In this document: positions 1 through 7,310 of the stretch, piece by piece
How positions within the stretch are numbered: the stretch's first letter is position 1
Layout: each line of letters starts with the position of its first letter
NCBI RefSeq assembly: GCF_032108445.1
Contig: NZ_CP134876.1
Coordinates: forward strand, 4,216,001-4,280,000
Length of the DNA stretch: 64,000 nucleotides
Direction: 5' to 3'
Source of the DNA: Micromonospora halotolerans
GTDB lineage: Bacteria > Actinomycetota > Actinomycetes > Mycobacteriales > Micromonosporaceae
The notes under the pieces: generated by a model
Database searches by the model: none
What the model was told of the DNA's origin: nothing
What the model saw: the letters and a program-made list of their open reading frames with translations, nothing else
Translations under genes and position numbers: made by a program

Positions 1-1176
1 CGAGGTCTCGAACAGGTAGTCGGCGCCGTCCTCGCAGGCCCGGGCGATGGCGTCGGCCAGGATCATCCGGCCCTCGGCGTCGGTGTTGAGCACCTCGACC
101 CGCTTGCCGCTGTACATCGTGATCACGTCGCCCGGCCGGTAGCTGGTGCCCGACGGCATGTTCTCCGCCATCGGCAGGTAGCCGGTGACCGCGACCGACG
201 GCTTGAGCGCCGCGACGGCCAGCATGGCCGCGCCGACCGCCGCCGCACCCGCCATGTCGGACTTCATCTCCCACATGCCCTGGGCCGGCTTGATCGAGAT
301 GCCGCCGGTGTCGAAGGTGATGCCCTTGCCGACCAGCGCCACCCGCTTGCCGTTGCCACCGCCCTCCGGGGTGTAGGTCAGCTTGACCAGCCGCGGCGGG
401 GCCTCCGAACCCTGGCCGACGGCCAGGATGCCGCCGTAGCCACCGGCGGCCAGCGCCGCCTCGTCGAGCACCTCGACGCCGAGTCCGGCCTCCCGGGCGG
501 CGGCGGCCACGGCCTCGGCGAACGACGGCGGGCGCAGCTCGTTCGGGGCGGTGTTGACCCAGTCCCGGCTGGTCCGCACCGCGCCGGCCACCGCCTGGGC
601 GCGGGTGACCTCGGCCTGGGCGGTCGCGTCGGCCGCGTCCGGCACCGCGACCAGCACCTCGGCCACCGGCTCGCGCCGGGCCGGCTGCGGCTTGGTCTTG
701 TAGCCGGCGAACCGGTAGCCGCCGAGCAGCGCGCCCTCGGTGACGGCGCGCAGCGCGGCGGGGGCGTCGGCGTCGTCGGGCAGCGGCAGGGCGAGCGCGA
801 CGCGGGACGCGCCGGCCAGGGCCCGGACGGCCGCGCCGGCGGCCCGGCGCAGGGTCTCCGGGGCCGGAGCGGCGCCGGACGGCTCGGGGCCGAGGCCGAC
901 GGCGACCACCACCGGTGCGGTGACCGTGCCCAGTGTGGCCAGCTTGATCACCTCGCCGGGGCCGCCGGTGGCGCCGAGCAGGGCCAGCGTCTCGGTCAGC
1001 TTGCCGTCGAACGCGGCGGCGATGCTCTCCGCGCCGCTGGCCAGCAGCAGGGCGCCGGCGGGTGAGCCGGCCTCCTGCTCGGTCGTCTGGCTGTGCACGC
1101 CGATCACGATCGCGTCGACGGCGAGTTCGGCGGGGTCGGTGTCGACCAGGCTGAGGGTGGTGCGGGGCGATGTCAC
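1..1176 (-). CDS. pepA: Leucyl aminopeptidase (M17 family), C-terminal part outside window
   Basis: Cytosolic two-metal aminopeptidase that removes N-terminal residues from peptides. The 392 residues present contain the M17 metal and active-site signatures: the lysine motif [11 protein letters not shown], the [10 protein letters not shown] stretch, and the NTDAEGR signature followed by ILADAIARA. The gene is read towards the left edge and is cut just after this signature, so roughly the last fifth is missing. I chose the GTG at 1176 because GGAG lies 7-8 bases upstream and the protein then starts like other family members. It is divergent from gcvT. The same pair is near neighbours in M. tuberculosis (pepB, gcvT). 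No defect is visible in the part seen. Confidence 0.95.
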   Translation of the reverse strand, partial: MTSPRTTLSLVDTDPAELAVDAIVIGVHSQTTEQEAGSPAGALLLASGAESIAAAFDGKLTETLALLGATGGPGEVIKLATLGTVTAPVVVAVGLGPEPSGAAPAPETLRRAAGAAVRALAGASRVALALPLPDDADAPAALRAVTEGALLGGYRFAGYKTKPQPARREPVAEVLVAVPDAADATAQAEVTRAQAVAGAVRTSRDWVNTAPNELRPPSFAEAVAAAAREAGLGVEVLDEAALAAGGYGGILAVGQGSEAPPRLVKLTYTPEGGGNGKRVALVGKGITFDTGGISIKPAQGMWEMKSDMAGAAAVGAAMLAVAALKPSVAVTGYLPMAENMPSGTSYRPGDVITMYSGKRVEVLNTDAEGRMILADAIARACEDGADYLFETS

Positions 1177-1287
1177 GAAAGCTACTCCGGGCGGGCCGGG
1201 CCGGCCGCTGCGTCGCGTGCCGGCGATGAAGGTCTCCGGCGGCGAACCTACCCGCCGGACGCGTGGCTGTCCCGCCGATGGGTCCAG

Positions 1288-1405
1288 GCGGGGCTGTCCC
1301 GCCTGCACCCGAGGGGATGCGGGCGGGCTGTCCCGCCTGCACCCGATGAGTCCAGGCGGGCCGTCCCGCCTGCACCCGAGGGGACGCGGGCGGGACCTCC
1401 CGCCG
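1288..1405. repeat. Tandem GGCGGG/CCCGCC hairpin array
   Basis: Three near-identical copies of a unit built as GGCGGG, four or five bases, CCCGCC, then TGCACCCGA, lie head to tail at about 1288-1315, 1322-1348 and 1355-1384. Degenerate copies sit at 1264-1283 and 1388-1405. Each copy can fold into a short G+C hairpin. The array fills most of the pepA-gcvT intergenic region and ends about 25 bases before the proposed gcvT -10 box. I know no named family for it. It may attenuate transcription, bind a protein, or simply be an expanded repeat. Confidence 0.7.
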
Positions 1406-1431
1406 ATGCTAGCCAGCCGGTCACGGGCCGG

Positions 1432-1437
1432 TAAGTT
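1432..1437 (+). promoter_or_regulatory. -10 box of gcvT (leaderless start)
   Basis: TAAGTT ends 7 bases before the ATG at 1445, with no ribosome-binding site between them, so transcription probably begins at the start codon. This argues against the upstream in-frame extension back to 740. No convincing -35 box is visible. Confidence 0.45.
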
Positions 1438-1444
1438 CGCACCC

Positions 1445-2575
1445 ATGACCGAGGTGACCTCCGACGCCGCCGCGACCCGGCTGCGCCGTTCCCCGTTGCA
1501 CGAGCGGCACACCGCGCTCGGCGCCAAGTTCGCCCCCTTCGGGGGATGGGAGATGCCGCTCGAGTACGCCGGGGGCGGCGTGCTCAAGGAGCACACCGCC
1601 GTGCGTACCGGGGTGGGCGTCTTCGACGTCTCGCACCTCGGCAAGGCCCGCGTCACCGGGCCGGGCGCCGCGGACTTCGTCAACTCCTGCCTGTCCAACG
1701 ACCTCGGCCGGATCGCCCCCGGCAAGGCCCAGTACACGCTCTGCTGCGACGACGCCACCGGCGGCGTGGTGGACGACATCATCGCCTACCTGTACGCCGA
1801 CGACCACGTCTTCCTGGTGCCGAACGCGGCGAACACCGCCGAGGTGGTCGGCCGGTTGCGCGCCGCCGCGCCCGAGGGCGTGATCGTCACCGACGAGCAC
1901 GAGGCGTACGCGGTGCTCGCCGTCCAGGGGCCGCGCTCGGCGGAGCTGCTGGGCACGCTCGGCCTGCCCACCGGGCACGACTACATGAGCTTCTCGGCCG
2001 CCGGGCTGAACGGCGTCGACCTGACCGTCTGCCGCACCGGCTACACCGGCGAGCTCGGCTACGAGCTGGTCGTGCCGGCCGGCGACGCGCTGGCCGTCTG
2101 GGACGCGCTGTTCGCCGCCGGCGAGGTGGAGGAGCTGCGCGCCTGCGGCCTGGCCGCCCGGGACACGCTGCGCACCGAGATGGGGTACCCGCTGCACGGG
2201 CAGGACCTCTCGCTGGACATCACGCCGGTGCAGGCCCGCTCGGGCTGGGCGGTCGGCTGGGACAAGCCGGCCTTCTGGGGCCGCGACGTGCTGCGGGCCG
2301 AGAAGGCCGCCGGCCCCGCCCGGACGCTGCGCGGCCTGGAGGCGGTCGACCGGGCCATCCCGCGCCCCGGCATGGCCGTCTACGCCGGCGACAAGCAGGT
2401 CGGCACGATCACCAGCGGCACCTTCAGCCCGACGAAGAAGCAGGGCATCGCCCTGGCCCTGATCGACACCGACCCGAAGCTCCCCGACGGCGAAACGCTG
2501 GAGGTCGACATCCGCGGCCGCCGCGCCCAGATGCGCCTGACCCGCCCACCCTTCGTCCAGCCCTCCGTCCGCTGA
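1445..2575 (+). CDS. gcvT: Aminomethyltransferase, glycine cleavage system T protein
   Basis: T protein of the glycine cleavage complex. It releases ammonia from the aminomethyl-lipoyl H protein and passes the one-carbon unit to tetrahydrofolate. The 376-residue length is normal. The sequence opens with [20 protein letters not shown] and has the FDVSHLGK motif with the catalytic aspartate, the [13 protein letters not shown] folate-site stretch, and the C-terminal barrel ending near [10 protein letters not shown]. The start at 1445 is fixed by homology and by the -10 box just upstream. gcvH and gcvP are not in the window, so the rest of the system lies elsewhere. I looked for a glycine riboswitch upstream and saw none. 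Confidence 0.96.
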   Translation: MTEVTSDAAATRLRRSPLHERHTALGAKFAPFGGWEMPLEYAGGGVLKEHTAVRTGVGVFDVSHLGKARVTGPGAADFVNSCLSNDLGRIAPGKAQYTLCCDDATGGVVDDIIAYLYADDHVFLVPNAANTAEVVGRLRAAAPEGVIVTDEHEAYAVLAVQGPRSAELLGTLGLPTGHDYMSFSAAGLNGVDLTVCRTGYTGELGYELVVPAGDALAVWDALFAAGEVEELRACGLAARDTLRTEMGYPLHGQDLSLDITPVQARSGWAVGWDKPAFWGRDVLRAEKAAGPARTLRGLEAVDRAIPRPGMAVYAGDKQVGTITSGTFSPTKKQGIALALIDTDPKLPDGETLEVDIRGRRAQMRLTRPPFVQPSVR

Positions 2576-2588
2576 CCGCGGCGAACGC

Positions 2589-2649
2589 GTCGATCATGAA
2601 GTTGGCGGCATTCGAAGAGATCGACATCGCCGCCAACTTCATGATCGAC
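2589..2649. repeat. Perfect 21-bp palindrome, REP-like or terminator
   Basis: A 21-base arm at 2589-2609, beginning GTCGATCATGAAG, is exactly complementary to 2629-2649, with a 19-base loop. It starts 13 bases after the gcvT stop and ends 5 bases before the remnant gene at 2655. Unlike the other hairpins here it is not pure G+C, and it has no U-tract. It could terminate gcvT, or be a dispersed intergenic palindrome of the REP kind. Only one copy is present in this window. Confidence 0.7.
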
Positions 2650-2654
2650 AGGTG

Positions 2655-2741
2655 CTAGGGGGTGGAGGCCACCTCGGTCGAGGTGTAGAACTCCGCCTGC
2701 CGCTCGACCGGCACCCGGTACCTGATGTACTCGATGATCAT
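2655..2741 (-). pseudogene. N-terminal remnant of an antibiotic biosynthesis monooxygenase-type gene
   Basis: An ATG at 2741 opens a 28-residue frame starting MIIEYIRYRVPVERQAEF and stopping at 2655. The start matches the first beta strand and following loop of ABM-domain (putative quinol monooxygenase) proteins, which normally run to about 95-110 residues. After residue 18 the similarity is lost and a TAG follows. The start faces the HxlR gene, the usual divergent arrangement of regulator and target enzyme. The break lies 5 bases from the palindrome, so deletion or element-mediated loss of the 3' part is likely. The family call rests on only 18 residues. Confidence 0.5.
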
Positions 2742-2807
2742 GTCACCAGCCCACACCCGGGCCGGCCCATGTTCAAGTACGCACTTTCCGGTGAGTAGGG
2801 GGATCGC

Positions 2808-3143
2808 GTGCCCAGGCGCTACCACTGCGCGGTGGAGGTGGCCGTCGACGTGATCGGCGGCCGGTGGCGGCCGGTGATCCTCGCCCACCTCAAGGAGGGT
2901 GTGCACCGCTACGGTGAGCTGCGCCGCCGGATGCCGGACGTCAGCGAGAAGATGCTCGTCCAGCGGCTGCGGGAGCTGGAGGCGGAGGGGCTGGTCGCCC
3001 GGCACGACCTCGGCGCCCCGAAGGCCCCGCACGTCGAGTACCACCTCACCGAGGAGGGGCGCAGCCTCGTCCCGGTGCTGTCGGCGCTGCACGACTGGGG
3101 TCTTGCCCGGGCTGCCCGGACCGGCACCCCGATCGAGCCCTGA
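2808..3143 (+). CDS. HxlR-family winged-helix transcriptional regulator
   Basis: A 111-residue DNA-binding protein of the HxlR (MarR-like) family, usually a dimeric local regulator of a divergent redox or detoxification gene. Family hallmarks are the GGRWRPVILAHL helix at about residues 16-27, the recognition region RYGELRRRMPDVSEKMLVQRLREL, and the wing with VEYHLTEEGRSL. It lacks the N-terminal cysteine used by some thiol-sensing members; Cys7 follows MPRRYH and could only be speculated to be reactive. The GTG at 2808 is preceded by a G-rich stretch. Its likely divergent target is the truncated gene at 2655-2741, so this regulator may have lost its partner. Confidence 0.85.
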   Translation: MPRRYHCAVEVAVDVIGGRWRPVILAHLKEGVHRYGELRRRMPDVSEKMLVQRLRELEAEGLVARHDLGAPKAPHVEYHLTEEGRSLVPVLSALHDWGLARAARTGTPIEP

Positions 3144-3150
3144 CGCCCGG

Positions 3151-4443
3151 TCAGTCGGTGGCGGGGGGCTCGCCGGCGTCGAGGACGGCCTGCGTCCAGC
3201 CGCCCTCGATGACGCCGGTGGCGTCCAGCACGGCCCAGTCGACGACGTCGGCGGCCTCCACCACGACCGGGGCGCCGATCCGGACCGTGGGGTCGCCGGC
3301 GGCGTCGCTGGCGCTCGCGCCGACGATCCGCTCCGGCGTGTCCCACGAGGTCACCCCGGCCCAGACGTACTCGGGGCCGTCGTCGCCGGGCAGCCCGTAC
3401 TTGACCACGAGCTGGCTCTCGGTGGGGAGCAGGCCGGCCAGGAAGCGGGACCGGATGTCGTCGAGCGCGGCCCGGGCGGTGTCGACCGCCCGGCTCATCG
3501 CGTCGCCGGAGCGGGCGTACCGGACGTCGGGCTGGATGCCGTTGAACAGGGTCGCGCAGGCGGCGGCGAAGTAGCGGCCGGGCGGGCCCGGGTGCCCGGG
3601 CGGCGGGTTGAGGGTGAGGAACGAGTCGGCGTCCGGGTCGGTCGCCGGGTCCAGCTCCAGCCGCAGCAGCACGGGCGCGGTCGCGCCGTGCTGCTCCGGA
3701 TTGCCGTACGCCACCGCGATGTCGTGCCCGGTCACCGTGGCCAGCACCGGAAGCTGCACGAACGCCGGCACCTCCTCGCCGGACAGCCCGTCGGTCCAGT
3801 CCCGCAGCAGGCGCCGCGCGGCCCCGGTCATCACCGCGCCCCAGGCCCGGGTGAGGTGGTCCGGCACGCCCTGCGCCTGGAGCTCCAGCAGCCCGAAGCG
3901 GCGCAACCCCTTCGTGGTGAACCAGAGCCCGTCGGCGTCCGACGAGTAGGGCACCAGCACCCAGTCGACCAGCCGGATCCGGCCCTGCTCGTCGGGGAGG
4001 GACCGCAGCGCCGCGGCCGGGTCGAGGAACTGGAGCCCGAAGACGTCCACCACGTCCCCGTCGACCGTTTCGGCGACCGCCGCGGCCACCGCGCGGGCCG
4101 CCCACTCGTGCGCCGGCGGCCAGCCCGGCCGGTATTCGGCCTGCACCACCACGAGGTGCGTGGCGGCGGCCAGCCGGGCCAGCTGCGGCTCGGTCGCACC
4201 GAACGCGGTGAGCAGGTCCGGCGGCAGCTCCGGGAACTCGCTGACCGGGCGGGTGTCCACGGTCATGAGCGGGCTGTCCAGCATCTGCCGGGCCAGCCCG
4301 TGCACCGGCTCGGCGAGCCGGCCGGCCAGCCGCTCCACGGCGGTCTTCGGGCTCACCTTCGGCAGGCCGACGAGCGGCACCAGATAGGTCGCGTCCAGCG
4401 ACTCCGGCACCGGTACGGGCAGGAAGTCGTCCGTGATGAGCAT
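3151..4443 (-). CDS. DUF2314 domain-containing protein
   Basis: A 430-residue, probably cytosolic protein without signal peptide or membrane segment. The last 80 or so residues, from about LVVKYGLPGDDGPEYVW to GVIEGGWTQAVL, look like a DUF2314 domain: the EYVWAGVTSW strand, the repeated insert and strand pattern, and the final DWAVLDATGVIEGG motif. The first 350 residues resemble no family I can name with confidence, though the stretch LVVVQAEYRPGWPPAHEWAARAVA recalls DUF4261-like proteins. The ATG at 4443 has GAGGGGGA upstream. It follows cobS in the same direction after 65 bases but has no evident cobalamin role. Function unknown. Confidence 0.7.
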   Translation of the reverse strand: MLITDDFLPVPVPESLDATYLVPLVGLPKVSPKTAVERLAGRLAEPVHGLARQMLDSPLMTVDTRPVSEFPELPPDLLTAFGATEPQLARLAAATHLVVVQAEYRPGWPPAHEWAARAVAAAVAETVDGDVVDVFGLQFLDPAAALRSLPDEQGRIRLVDWVLVPYSSDADGLWFTTKGLRRFGLLELQAQGVPDHLTRAWGAVMTGAARRLLRDWTDGLSGEEVPAFVQLPVLATVTGHDIAVAYGNPEQHGATAPVLLRLELDPATDPDADSFLTLNPPPGHPGPPGRYFAAACATLFNGIQPDVRYARSGDAMSRAVDTARAALDDIRSRFLAGLLPTESQLVVKYGLPGDDGPEYVWAGVTSWDTPERIVGASASDAAGDPTVRIGAPVVVEAADVVDWAVLDATGVIEGGWTQAVLDAGEPPATD

Positions 4444-4508
4444 GCCGTCCCCCTCGACCGTGCCGGTGCACCTCGCCTGAGAACGCTACCCGCCCGGACG
4501 GGTGAGGC

Positions 4509-5282
4509 TCAGCCGGACAGCACCAGTCCCAGGTAGGACAGCGTGGTGACGAGCTCCACGAGGGCGCCGAGCACGTCGCCGGTGATCCCGCCGAGCCGAC
4601 GTACCAGGTGCCGCAGCAGCCCGGCTGCGACGGCGAGCGCGGCCAGCACGGCGAGCGGCCCCTGCCACGGGCGGCCGGGCACCGCCGGCACGGCCAGCAG
4701 CGCCACGGCGGCCGTGCCGGCCGCCAGCGCGACCGGCCCCACCGTGCCGGCCACCAGCGCGCCCAGCCCCTCCGGCCGGGCGGCGGGCACCCCGCGCCGG
4801 CAGGCCAGCGCGACAGCCAGCCGGCCGGCCGCCGTCGCCGCGACCACCGCCGCGAGCGCCGCCGGCCGCGACCGCCCGGCCAGCTCCGCGAGCACGGCCG
4901 CCTGGAGCAGGAGTACGACCACCAACGCGACCACGCCGAACGGCCCGACGTCCGGCTTCTTCATGATCTCCAGTGCCGCCGGCCCGCGCCGGTAGGAGCC
5001 GAGCGCGTCGACCGTGTCGGCCAGCCCGTCCAGGTGCAGGCCCCGGGTGAGCAGCGCGCCCAGCGCGACGGTCACCCCGGCGGCGACCAGCGGGGGCGCG
5101 ACCGCCGCGGCGAGCAGCAGCACCGCCCCGAGGAGCGCGCCGAGCAGCACACCGACCGCCGGGGCCAGCGCCATGGCGGCCCCGGCCGCGGCCCGGTCCA
5201 CCCGGCCGGCGCGCACCGGCGCCGTGGTGAAGGTGGTGAGCGCCAGCCGGATCCCGTCGCCGAGCCGGAACTCAGTCGGCAC
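4509..5282 (-). CDS. cobS: Adenosylcobinamide-GDP ribazoletransferase (cobalamin synthase)
   Basis: Integral membrane enzyme joining adenosylcobinamide-GDP to alpha-ribazole (phosphate), the last step of cobalamin assembly. The 257 residues are almost all hydrophobic helices, with the conserved motifs LTTFTTAPV near the N-terminus, TRGLHLDGLADTVDALG in the first third, and EIMKKPDVGPFG. The length matches the family. The GTG at 5282 overlaps the end of the upstream cobU-cobT gene by 11 bases, so the two are coupled. A much longer in-frame upstream extension is rejected because it only reads the other gene's repeats out of frame. Confidence 0.94.
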   Translation of the reverse strand: MPTEFRLGDGIRLALTTFTTAPVRAGRVDRAAAGAAMALAPAVGVLLGALLGAVLLLAAAVAPPLVAAGVTVALGALLTRGLHLDGLADTVDALGSYRRGPAALEIMKKPDVGPFGVVALVVVLLLQAAVLAELAGRSRPAALAAVVAATAAGRLAVALACRRGVPAARPEGLGALVAGTVGPVALAAGTAAVALLAVPAVPGRPWQGPLAVLAALAVAAGLLRHLVRRLGGITGDVLGALVELVTTLSYLGLVLSG

Positions 5283-7260
5283 GTCGGCCGGGGGCGACCG
5301 GCTCGTCCGGCCCGACCGTGGTGGGCCCCGGGCCGGCCGGTTCGGGCTCGGTGAAGTCCGGCTCGGGCCCGGTGGTGGCGGGTCCGGGGCCGGCGGGCTC
5401 GGGCTCGGTGAAGTCCGGCTCGGGTCCGGTGCTGGCGGGTCCGGGTCCGGCCGGTTCGGGCTCGGTGAAGTCCTCGTCGTCCCCGCCGCCGAGCGCCGGG
5501 TGCACGGGCAGGCCGGCGGCGAGGGACAGGGCCGAGCGCAGCAGCGGCAGGGCGGCCAGCGCGGTCGCACCCTCGCCCAGGTCGAGCCGGAGGTCCAGCA
5601 GCGGGGTCAGGCCCAGCACGTCGGCGGCGAGCCGCACCCCGGGCCGGCCGCCGTGGTCGGGCAGCAGGCACCAGTGCCGGGCCTGCCCGGCCAGGTCGCG
5701 GCTGACCATGCCGGCGGCCACCCCGACCGGCCCGTCGAGCAGCACCGGGACGCGCCGGGCGGTCGCGCCGAGCAGCACGCCGGTGGCCACCGCCACGTCG
5801 CCGCCGCCCAGCTCGGCGAGCACGTCCTTGGCCTCGCGGGCGGAGCGCCGGGTGCGGTGCAGCGCGTCGCGGACGGCGGCGCAGCGGACCATCCAGGCGG
5901 CGTCGTCGAACTCGCCGTGCTCGGTCACCACCCGGCCGAGCACCGCCGGGGGTTCCGCGCCGGCCGTGGCCGCCAGCACCGCCGCGGCGGCCGTCTCGGT
6001 GCCGGCCCCGCACGCCGCGAGCACCAGCAGCTGTACGCCCGCGTCGGCGGCCTGCTCGGCGAGCCGCCAGCCGTAGCGCAGGGCCGCCTCGACCTCCTCG
6101 CCGCCGAGCGCCGGCCCCTCCTCGATGGGGGCGGAGGTGGGCGTCTCCACCACCTGGAGGCTCGCGCCGTTCTCGGCGGCCAGCCGGGCGAGGGGCCCCT
6201 TGCCGGCGCGCGCCTGCCGGGCGCGGCGGGCCGACTCGCCGGGCACCGCGCCGGCCGACGCGCCGCCCTCGTGGTCGCCGTGCAGCAGCAGCACGCGGAC
6301 CGAACCCCACGGCGTCGGGGTCGCGGTGCCCTGGGTGGCGGCGGCGAAGCCGACCACCCGCTCCAGCACGCCCAGGCCGGCGCCGGGGATATCCAGGGTG
6401 GCGAGCCGGTCGACCGCCTGCGGCCCGGTGTAGTCGTCGGGCATCGGCAGTTCCATGCCGGGCTGGATGACCAGGCCGGTGGCGACCATCGGCAGCGCCA
6501 TGGTCGGCGCGGCCCAGTCGGCCGGGCCGACGGCGGCCGGGGCCGGGGCGGGGACGGGCGGCGCGGTCGGGGTGAGCACCTCGGGCAGCGCCTCGTCAGG
6601 GACGCCGGCCTGTGCGGGGGCGGCCTGGGGTGCGTTTGCCTGTGCGGGACCGGCCTGGCCGGCGCCCGCCTGAGCAGGGGCCGCCTGTGCAGGGACGGCC
6701 TGTGCGGGCGCGGCGGCCGGCTTCAGCCAGGCGGTCTGCCCGGCCACCACCAGGGCGACGGCGTCGCAGGCCTCGGCCACCGCCCGGTTGGTCGCGCCCA
6801 GCGCGTCGGTGAACGCCCGGCCCAGCGGCGTGGTCGGCACCAGCGACAGGCCCACCTCGGGGCTGACCAGCACCAGCCGGGCGGCGCTGGCCCGGACGGC
6901 CGCGGCCAGCTCCGCGATGGTGGCCGTGTCGTCGGCCGGCTGGTGCGCCGGATCGAGCAGCACGGTCACCCAGCCGCCCAGGTCGTCGACGAGCAGCGTC
7001 TCGTTCGGCCCGGCCGTCGCGATCACCTCGGCCAGGCGGCCGGGGTCGGCGGCGGTCTCCTCGGTGGTCCAGCTGCCAGGCCGGCGGGCGCGGTGCGCCG
7101 CGAGGCGGGTCGCCCACTCGGTGTCCTCCGGATCCCCCTCGGGGGCGGTGGCCACGTACCGGACCGTGGGCGCGTCGGCGACCACCGACTCGGCGAACTC
7201 CGACTTGCCCGAGCGGATACCGCCGAGCACCAGGAGGGTGTTCCACCCGTCTACCGACAT
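5272..7260 (-). CDS. cobU/cobT: CobU-CobT fusion: cobinamide kinase/guanylyltransferase with DMB phosphoribosyltransferase
   Basis: A 662-residue bifunctional cobalamin enzyme. Residues 1-180 are CobU, with the P-loop GGIRSGKS at about 13-20, the DDLGGWV motif and the LVSPEVGLSLVP strand; CobU phosphorylates and guanylylates adenosylcobinamide. Residues 181-255 are an Ala/Pro/Gln linker of repeated PAQA units. Residues 256-600 are CobT, which makes alpha-ribazole phosphate from nicotinate mononucleotide and dimethylbenzimidazole; it has VLLLHGDHEGG, LAACGAGTETAA and LGEGATALAALPLL, the last containing the catalytic glutamate. The tail has three acidic FTEPEPAGPGP repeats of no known function. 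The start at 7260 follows a -10 box by 6 bases. The gene is coupled to cobS. Confidence 0.92.
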   Translation of the reverse strand: MSVDGWNTLLVLGGIRSGKSEFAESVVADAPTVRYVATAPEGDPEDTEWATRLAAHRARRPGSWTTEETAADPGRLAEVIATAGPNETLLVDDLGGWVTVLLDPAHQPADDTATIAELAAAVRASAARLVLVSPEVGLSLVPTTPLGRAFTDALGATNRAVAEACDAVALVVAGQTAWLKPAAAPAQAVPAQAAPAQAGAGQAGPAQANAPQAAPAQAGVPDEALPEVLTPTAPPVPAPAPAAVGPADWAAPTMALPMVATGLVIQPGMELPMPDDYTGPQAVDRLATLDIPGAGLGVLERVVGFAAATQGTATPTPWGSVRVLLLHGDHEGGASAGAVPGESARRARQARAGKGPLARLAAENGASLQVVETPTSAPIEEGPALGGEEVEAALRYGWRLAEQAADAGVQLLVLAACGAGTETAAAAVLAATAGAEPPAVLGRVVTEHGEFDDAAWMVRCAAVRDALHRTRRSAREAKDVLAELGGGDVAVATGVLLGATARRVPVLLDGPVGVAAGMVSRDLAGQARHWCLLPDHGGRPGVRLAADVLGLTPLLDLRLDLGEGATALAALPLLRSALSLAAGLPVHPALGGGDDEDFTEPEPAGPGPASTGPEPDFTEPEPAGPGPATTGPEPDFTEPEPAGPGPTTVGPDEPVAPGRRAD
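5302..5472 (-). repeat. Three 57-base tandem repeats in the cobU-cobT tail
   Basis: The block TCGGGCTCGGTGAAG recurs at 5342, 5399 and 5456, exactly 57 bases apart, and encodes three 19-residue copies of DFTEPEPAGPGP plus a short variable end. The third copy has diverged towards the C-terminus. The exact period and high identity point to recent duplication by slippage, so copy number may differ between strains. Confidence 0.85.
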
Positions 7261-7266
7261 GCCCGT

Positions 7267-7272
7267 ACCTTA
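7267..7272 (-). promoter_or_regulatory. -10 box of cobU-cobT (leaderless start)
   Basis: TAAGGT on the minus strand ends 6 bases before the ATG at 7260, with no Shine-Dalgarno sequence in between. No B12 riboswitch is visible upstream, as the kinase gene ends only 50 bases away. Confidence 0.45.
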
Positions 7273-7279
7273 AGGCCGC

Positions 7280-7301
7280 CCGGCGGGTCGCCGCCCGCCG
7301 G
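7280..7301 (-). terminator. Hairpin after the kinase gene
   Basis: A perfect 8-bp stem, CCGGCGGG with CCCGCCGG around a 6-base loop, lies 10 bases beyond the stop of the kinase gene and just before the cobU-cobT promoter. It has no U-tract, as is common in this window. Confidence 0.5.
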
Positions 7302-7310
7302 CCCGGGGGC

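Noticed and set aside
1264..1405. CRISPR array in the pepA-gcvT gap
   Set aside because: Copies are short, spaced irregularly without unique spacers of constant length, and no cas gene is present.
740..1444. Upstream extension of the gcvT frame by 235 codons
   Set aside because: It lies antisense to pepA and across the hairpin array. GcvT homology begins exactly at 1445, just after a -10 box.
1177..1444. Glycine riboswitch before gcvT
   Set aside because: The conserved glycine aptamer core is not found and the mRNA appears to start at the ATG.
2655..3092. 145-codon minus-strand frame as a full protein opposite the HxlR gene
   Set aside because: Only its last 28 codons, from the ATG at 2741, look like protein; the rest is antisense to the clear HxlR regulator.
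7261..7310. Cobalamin riboswitch before cobU-cobT
   Set aside because: Only 50 bases separate it from the kinase gene and they hold a hairpin and a -10 box; no room for a B12 aptamer.
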